This document shows positions 49,788 through 54,385 of a stretch of 54,385 nucleotides of DNA, one piece after another. The notes under the pieces were generated by a model. It saw only the letters and a list, made by a program, of their open reading frames with translations, was not told where the DNA came from and did no database searches. The position numbers and the translations under genes are program-made. Every line of letters begins with the position of its first letter. The stretch's first letter is position 1. This stretch comes from Pseudomonadota bacterium (GTDB lineage Bacteria; Myxococcota_A; Polyangia; Polyangiales; Polyangiaceae): assembly GCA_023423895.1 (NCBI GenBank), contig JAFAER010000243.1, positions 1 through 54,385 on the forward strand, read 5' to 3'.

Positions 49788-52013
49788 CTACTTCGGGGTT
49801 GCTTTCGTCGTCGCCGCCTTCGCGAACCCACGCTTCTTCATCAGCGCTTGGGTCCCGGCGTCCTTGCCGCGGAAGGCGCGGTAGCCGTCGGCGGGATCGA
49901 TGGTGTCGCCGACGGAGAAGACGTTCTTCCGGAGGCGCTGCGCGACGCTCGGATCGTACGGCCCCTTCGCCTCGGTGAACGCGTTGAAGGCGTCCGCCGT
50001 CAGCGTGTCGGACCAGAGGTAGCTGTAATAGCCCGCCGAGTAGCCGTCGCCGGCGAACACGTGGCTGAACTGCGGCGTGCGGTGGCGCATGACGATCTCG
50101 GACGGCATGCCGAGCGCATTCAGCGTCTCCTTCTCGAACGCAGCGGGATCGATCTTCTTCGCGCCCGCGAGGTGGAGCTTCATGTCGATGAGCGCCGCGC
50201 TCAGGTACTCGACCGTGGAGAAGCCCTGGTTGAACGTGGCGGCCTTCTCGATTTTCGTCGCGAGCTCCTTCGGCATCGGCGCGCCCGTCTTGTAGTGGAG
50301 CGCGTACTTGTTCAGCACCTCGGGCGTCGAGACCCAGTGCTCGAGAAGCTGCGAGGGGAACTCGACGTAGTCGCGCGCGACGTGGGTCCCGGCGAGCGTC
50401 GGGTAGGTGACGTTCGACGACAGGCCGTGCAGGGCGTGGCCGAACTCGTGGAAGAGTGTTCGCGCATCGTCCCAGCTGATGAGGACGGGCTCACCTTCCT
50501 TCGGCTTCACGAAGTTCGAGTTGTTGCTGACGATGGTGGTGACTTCGCCCTTGAAGCGTTCCTGGCTGCGGTACGCGTTCATCCACGCGCCGGAACGTTT
50601 GCCCGGCCGGGCGTACGGGTCGAAGTACCAGAGGCCGACGTGCTTGCCGCTCGTCTTGTCCTTCACCTCCCAGACGCGCACGTCCGGGTGATAGACGCCG
50701 ACGTCGGTCACGGGAGTGAACGTGAAGCCGAACAGCTCGCCCGCGACCCAGAACATGCCTTCGCGGAGCTTCTCGAGCTGGAGGTATTGCTTCACCTCGC
50801 CCTCGTCGAGGTCGTACTTCGCCTTGCGGACCTTCTCCGCGTAGAAGCGGTAGTCCCAGGGCTGGATCTTCTTCTTCGATCCGCTCTTCGCGGCGATGGC
50901 CTGCATGTCCGCGACCTCCTCGCGGACGCGCGAGACGGCCGGGCCCCAGACCTCTTCCATCAGCGCCATCGCACGCTCCGGCGTCTTCGCCATCGCGTTC
51001 TCGAGCCGCCAGTGAGCATGCGTCGGATAGCCGAGCAGCTTCGCGCGTTCGGCGCGGAGCTCGAGGATCTCGGTGATGGTCTTCTTGTTGTCGCGGCTGT
51101 CGTTGTTGTCGCCGCGGTTGACGTACGACTTCCAGACTTTCTCGCGCAGATCGTCGCGCGTGGAGTAGGTGAGGAACGGCTCCATCGCCGAGCGAGTGTT
51201 CGCGATCGCCCACTTGCCCTTCTGCCCGCGAGCTTCAGCGGCCGCCGCTGCGCCCGACTTGACCGAGTCCGGTAGGCCGGCGAGATCGGCCTCTGTCTCG
51301 AGGACGAGCGCGTAGCCCTCTTCGTCGGCGAGGACGTTCTGGCTGAACGACGTGTACAGCGTCGCCAGACGCTGGTTGATCTCCGTCATCCGCTTCTTCG
51401 CCCCGGCGTCGAGCTTGGCGCCCGCGCGGAGGAGCGTGTTCCAGCGGCGCCACGTGAGCCGCTGCTGCTCCGGCGTGAGCTTCGCCTTCTCGGGCGAGGC
51501 GTACACCGCCTCGACGCGCTTCCAGAGCTTCTCGTTCTGGACGATCTCGTCCTCGAACGCGGCGAGCTTCGGCGCCATCTCGCGCTCGACGGCCTTGAAG
51601 GCGTCGCTGTTCATCGTCGATGACCACACGCCGTAGACCGTCTCGACGCGATCGAAGATGCGACCGGAGTCCTCGAGCGCCGCGATCGTGTTCTCGAAGT
51701 TCGGCGGCGCGGGGTTCTCGGCGATGGCGGCGATCTCCTTCCGGCTCGCGTCCATTGCGGCCTCGAGCGCGGGCTGGAAGTGACCGACCTCGACCTTCGC
51801 GAACGGCGGGACGCCGCCGTACGGTCCGGTCCACGGCGCCAACAGCGGGTTGTCCGACGTCGGCGGCGTTACCACTGGCGCACCAGAGGAAGCCTGCGGC
51901 CCCGGGGTCGGGGTTGCAGGAGGGGGCTGCTCCGCAGCTCCCCCGCAGGAAGCCGCGAGGACAGCGAGGACGAGCAGACCGGCGGCGCCGCCGTGGTGAA
52001 GGACATGACGCAT
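49788..52013 (-). CDS. dcp: M3-family peptidyl-dipeptidase (Dcp) lipoprotein
   Basis: The 741-residue protein has a lipoprotein signal (GLLVLAVLAASC), a Pro/Thr linker and a full M3 fold. The zinc site is HEFGHALHG (H522, E523, H526) with the third ligand in the downstream EFPSQLLEHW segment. Other family blocks are YFDPYARPGKRSGAW and GYSAGYYSYLWSD. Dcp removes C-terminal dipeptides; E. coli has a cytoplasmic and periplasmic version, and this one is predicted to be lipid-anchored. The ATG at 52013 fits. Confidence 0.92.
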   Translation of the reverse strand: MRHVLHHGGAAGLLVLAVLAASCGGAAEQPPPATPTPGPQASSGAPVVTPPTSDNPLLAPWTGPYGGVPPFAKVEVGHFQPALEAAMDASRKEIAAIAENPAPPNFENTIAALEDSGRIFDRVETVYGVWSSTMNSDAFKAVEREMAPKLAAFEDEIVQNEKLWKRVEAVYASPEKAKLTPEQQRLTWRRWNTLLRAGAKLDAGAKKRMTEINQRLATLYTSFSQNVLADEEGYALVLETEADLAGLPDSVKSGAAAAAEARGQKGKWAIANTRSAMEPFLTYSTRDDLREKVWKSYVNRGDNNDSRDNKKTITEILELRAERAKLLGYPTHAHWRLENAMAKTPERAMALMEEVWGPAVSRVREEVADMQAIAAKSGSKKKIQPWDYRFYAEKVRKAKYDLDEGEVKQYLQLEKLREGMFWVAGELFGFTFTPVTDVGVYHPDVRVWEVKDKTSGKHVGLWYFDPYARPGKRSGAWMNAYRSQERFKGEVTTIVSNNSNFVKPKEGEPVLISWDDARTLFHEFGHALHGLSSNVTYPTLAGTHVARDYVEFPSQLLEHWVSTPEVLNKYALHYKTGAPMPKELATKIEKAATFNQGFSTVEYLSAALIDMKLHLAGAKKIDPAAFEKETLNALGMPSEIVMRHRTPQFSHVFAGDGYSAGYYSYLWSDTLTADAFNAFTEAKGPYDPSVAQRLRKNVFSVGDTIDPADGYRAFRGKDAGTQALMKKRGFAKAATTKATPK

Positions 52014-52124
52014 GGACCCATGGCTCCTTTTCCGATTCGCGGAGCCGCTCGGCCCCGCCGTCGAGAGCCCTCCGTACCGCAGGTCCCGGACGTCGTCGAG
52101 CGCGCACGCCAGCGTCGAACGAGC

Positions 52125-52664
52125 TCAGCGTTCAGCGCGCGACGCGAGATGCCGTGCGATCGCCTCCACGTGCGGATCTTCGATCTCGAGCGCGCTGAGC
52201 GCCTCCGCGAGTCGCAGCGCATATTCGGCGTTCGATCCGCTCGGCCCGCGTCGCTCGCGGATCCAGGCCGCGATCTCGGGCTCCGGGAGCGGGCCGAGGA
52301 AATGCGGATTCGAGGCGTCTGCGATCCACGTGAGCGCCTCGGCGAACGGAGGCTCGCCCGGCGATGCGTACAGCGCGACGGTGCGGCGGTCGAACCCGGC
52401 CTGCTCGCGCACGTCGAGCTCGGCGACGATCGCATCGGCGCGAGCAGGGTCGATCCGGTATGCGCATCCGCCACACGGCGCATCGGGATCGTCACCCTCG
52501 CTCGGCACGAGCGTGACGACGCGCCCGGGCGCACCCGGAACGCCGCGATGATCCGGCGAGCCTTGCCAGAAGCGTCGCGACCAGCCCTTGATGAACGCGC
52601 GCCGCTTCTCGACGAACTCGAAGGCGGGGCGATAGATGATCGAACCGTAACCGAAGATCCACAT
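52125..52664 (-). CDS. chaC: ChaC-like gamma-glutamylcyclotransferase
   Basis: The 179-residue protein begins with the family hallmark FGYGSIIYRP at residue 4, which binds the gamma-glutamyl group, and has the AFIKGWSRRFWQGSPDHRG and CGGCAYRID segments of ChaC proteins. A conserved Glu in LDVREQAGFDR is the likely catalytic acid. ChaC enzymes cleave glutathione to 5-oxoproline and Cys-Gly. It is a stand-alone gene upstream of dcp; ATG at 52664 fits the N-terminal motif. Confidence 0.9.
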   Translation of the reverse strand: MWIFGYGSIIYRPAFEFVEKRRAFIKGWSRRFWQGSPDHRGVPGAPGRVVTLVPSEGDDPDAPCGGCAYRIDPARADAIVAELDVREQAGFDRRTVALYASPGEPPFAEALTWIADASNPHFLGPLPEPEIAAWIRERRGPSGSNAEYALRLAEALSALEIEDPHVEAIARHLASRAER

Positions 52665-52731
52665 CGACAGCGGCGATCAGGGTATCAGTGTCCGGCCGAT
52701 CTCTCGGCACGACGCGACTTTCGGAGCGACC

Positions 52732-52938
52732 ATGAAGTGGACGAAACAACCAGGCGATCGCTGGAGCGCTCGAGCCGAGCCGTTCCTCCTCGAGGTCGAG
52801 CCCAAGGGCGACGGCCGCTGGTCGTGGCGCGTCTTCAAGGAGCCTTCGCCGAACCCCGCCGCCACCGGCGTCGCCGCTTCGCTCGGCGCCGCGCGGACGG
52901 CGACCGAGCAGTACGCGAAGCGCTCGGGCGCGGGCTGA
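52732..52938 (+). CDS. Small hypothetical protein (WxWRVF type)
   Basis: This 68-residue protein has a short beta-strand pattern (PFLLEVEPKGDGRWSWRVF) and an Ala-rich helix (GAARTATEQYAKRSGAG). The pattern of a beta-hairpin then helix is common in small unknown proteins of myxobacteria. ATG at 52732. No family recognised; divergent from chaC with a 67-base gap. Confidence 0.55.
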   Translation: MKWTKQPGDRWSARAEPFLLEVEPKGDGRWSWRVFKEPSPNPAATGVAASLGAARTATEQYAKRSGAG

Positions 52939-53115
52939 TTCGCGCATCGCGCCTCCGCGAATTGCGCAAGCGCGTCGCGCCGAAGGCTGGATCGCTCGCC
53001 ACCCAGGGCGGGCCACGGACCCGGCGGCGATACGACTCGAAGCCCTGATCCATCGGCATTTCCGGTTGCCGACGATGATGTGGGTTCAGGTACGCTCTTC
53101 GCAAGGTCGAGCCCG

Positions 53116-54372
53116 ATGGATCTTGCTCGGCTCTTCAAGGCTCGCTTGCTCGGCGTCGCCGTGGCGTTGTCACTGCCCGTCGTCGGCACTGGCTGTTCGT
53201 CTACCGCGGACGCGCAGACGTCGTCCGACGACGTCGTCACGCTTCCACATACGGACGTGAAGAACCAGGCGATCGGCAACTGCTGGCTCTACGCGACGGG
53301 GAGCTGGCTCGAGGCGCTCCACAAGTCGGCGACGGAGGAGACGCTCGATCTGTCCGAGAGCTACTGGTCGTACTGGCACTGGTACTTCCAGCTCCTCTGG
53401 AGCGCCGACGACGTCCCGGGCAATCGCTATGCGGACCTGAAGGAGATCGAGACGGGCGGCTTCTTCTGGGAGGCCTCCCACATCATGAGGTACGTCGGCG
53501 CGATGCGCGAAGGCGACTTCATCCCCGAGGACGCCAACGCGATCCGCTCCGGCCGTCAGTCCTCCGCGCTCTCGGCGATCAACCGCTCTCTCCGTGAGGG
53601 CGCGCTCAAAGATCGAGCCGCACGACGCGATCGCGATCTCCTCCGCAAGGAGATGGACGCTGCGTGGCAGCTCTCGCCCGAGGTCATCGCCCGCCTCGAC
53701 GCCGCGTTCGGCCGGAACCTCGAGCTCACGCCGGACATGACGAGCTTCGAGACGCACAAGGTCCTCGCCCCGACCAAGCTGATGGTCGCGGCGCTCGATC
53801 CGGACACGCACGCGAAGGAGACCGTCTCGCTGCGCGACATCCTCCCGTCGTACGACGGCAGCGCGTCGCCTCGTTACGCATGGCAGGAGAGCTACTACCC
53901 GGCCGATGCTGCCGAGCGGCGCGCGTTCCTGAAGCGTGCGCAGAAGGCGCTCCACGACGGCGTGCCGCCGCTGCTCACGTTCACCGTCGACTTCAACGCG
54001 ATGCGCGGCTCGACGTTCGCGGACGTGCCGGCGTCACCCGGCCGTCAGGGCGGCCACATGGTGGCGATGAGCGACTACCAGATCGACGACGTCCCCGGCT
54101 TCGGCACGTTGAAGGCGGGGGTCGATGCCGCCCCCGAGCAGCTCGAGGCCGCGCTCGCCGACGACGCGAAGATGGTCTTCCTCCGCGTGAAGAACTCCTG
54201 GGGCCCCACCGGCGCCGGCTCCGAGCTCTCCGTCTCGGGCCATTACGACCTCTACATGAAGTACCTCGACGGCCCGATCAAGAACTGCCTCCAGCCGGAC
54301 GGCTCGACCAGCCGCGACAACTGCCGCGACGACACCCCGTTCACATCGCTCGTCCTGCCCGCGGGCTACTGA
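53116..54372 (+). CDS. Papain-fold (C1-like) peptidase lipoprotein
   Basis: The 418-residue protein has a lipoprotein signal (acceptor Cys27 in VVGTGC) and a papain-type catalytic set: oxyanion Q51 and nucleophile C56 in NQAIGNCWLYA, H314 in GGHMVAMSDY and N360 in VKNSWG. No pro-domain is visible, and the segment after C56 is helical and long (about 200 residues between C56 and H314 region), as in the C1B/bleomycin-hydrolase group. It is probably an exported cysteine peptidase. The ATG at 53116 fits the signal. The gene ends close to the window edge but is complete. Confidence 0.85.
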   Translation: MDLARLFKARLLGVAVALSLPVVGTGCSSTADAQTSSDDVVTLPHTDVKNQAIGNCWLYATGSWLEALHKSATEETLDLSESYWSYWHWYFQLLWSADDVPGNRYADLKEIETGGFFWEASHIMRYVGAMREGDFIPEDANAIRSGRQSSALSAINRSLREGALKDRAARRDRDLLRKEMDAAWQLSPEVIARLDAAFGRNLELTPDMTSFETHKVLAPTKLMVAALDPDTHAKETVSLRDILPSYDGSASPRYAWQESYYPADAAERRAFLKRAQKALHDGVPPLLTFTVDFNAMRGSTFADVPASPGRQGGHMVAMSDYQIDDVPGFGTLKAGVDAAPEQLEAALADDAKMVFLRVKNSWGPTGAGSELSVSGHYDLYMKYLDGPIKNCLQPDGSTSRDNCRDDTPFTSLVLPAGY

Positions 54373-54385
54373 CGCACACCAGCAC

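Noticed and set aside
47411..49978. 855-codon plus-strand frame over DUF3160
   Set aside because: It is Arg/Glu/Val-rich, with no signal peptide or motif; the minus strand encodes a conserved DUF3160 protein.

Overview
The window is strongly GC-rich, densely coding DNA from a predatory or soil-type delta-proteobacterium, most likely a myxobacterium of the order Polyangiales. This is inferred from gene content, not from a marker gene. The clues are many secreted lipoproteins with low-complexity Ser/Ala/Pro/Thr linkers after the lipobox, two Hanks-type Ser/Thr kinases, a MopE-like Asp-rich repeat protein, a divergent MYXO-CTERM-like tail on a peptidase, a DUF3160 protein and frequent GTG starts. 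I saw no tRNA, rRNA, insertion sequence, prophage block or CRISPR array.

Layout. 1-9.3 kb: InlB-repeat lipoprotein, GFA-family protein, biosynthetic arginine decarboxylase (speA), M20 deacylase, CBM9-like lipoprotein, two small proteins, a histidine-rich polytopic membrane protein and an SGNH-hydrolase lipoprotein. 9.3-20.7 kb: MopE-like repeat lipoprotein, hrpA, lipid kinase, Cys-rich lipoprotein, an orphan SNF2-type helicase, L-serine dehydratase (sdaA) and a ferritin-like protein. 20.7-26.4 kb: 4-TM protein, single-domain response regulator, MarR regulator, soluble PAS histidine kinase, SH3b/VldE-like lipoprotein and a small Cys-rich membrane protein. 26.4-32.2 kb: thiolase, a HExxH lipoprotein translationally coupled to an O-antigen-ligase-like protein, and a PhoX-family protein. 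32.2-39.1 kb: TPR lipoprotein, membrane protein, M15 peptidase, truncated haemoglobin, CoA-transferase, Zn alcohol dehydrogenase and its membrane-protein partner. 39.5-47.4 kb: large lipoprotein, esterase-like hydrolase, two kinases flanking a PpiC lipoprotein and a zinc-ribbon membrane protein, and a hot-dog thioesterase. 47.4-54.4 kb: DUF3160 lipoprotein, M3 peptidase (dcp), ChaC-like enzyme, a small protein and a papain-fold lipoprotein.

How the genes work together. Most genes are monocistronic or in pairs, so there is no long operon. Recurring themes are the cell envelope and secretion (at least four predicted exported or lipid-anchored peptidases, an SGNH hydrolase and a polymer ligase), signalling (two Ser/Thr kinases, a histidine kinase, a lone receiver and MarR) and acyl-CoA, amino-acid and polyamine metabolism. 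The clearest regulatory signal is a pair of 20-bp palindromes whose centres lie 22 bp apart, overlapping a promoter-like sequence in front of the thioesterase. The most suggestive functional pairing is the ATGA-coupled metallopeptidase and polymer ligase.
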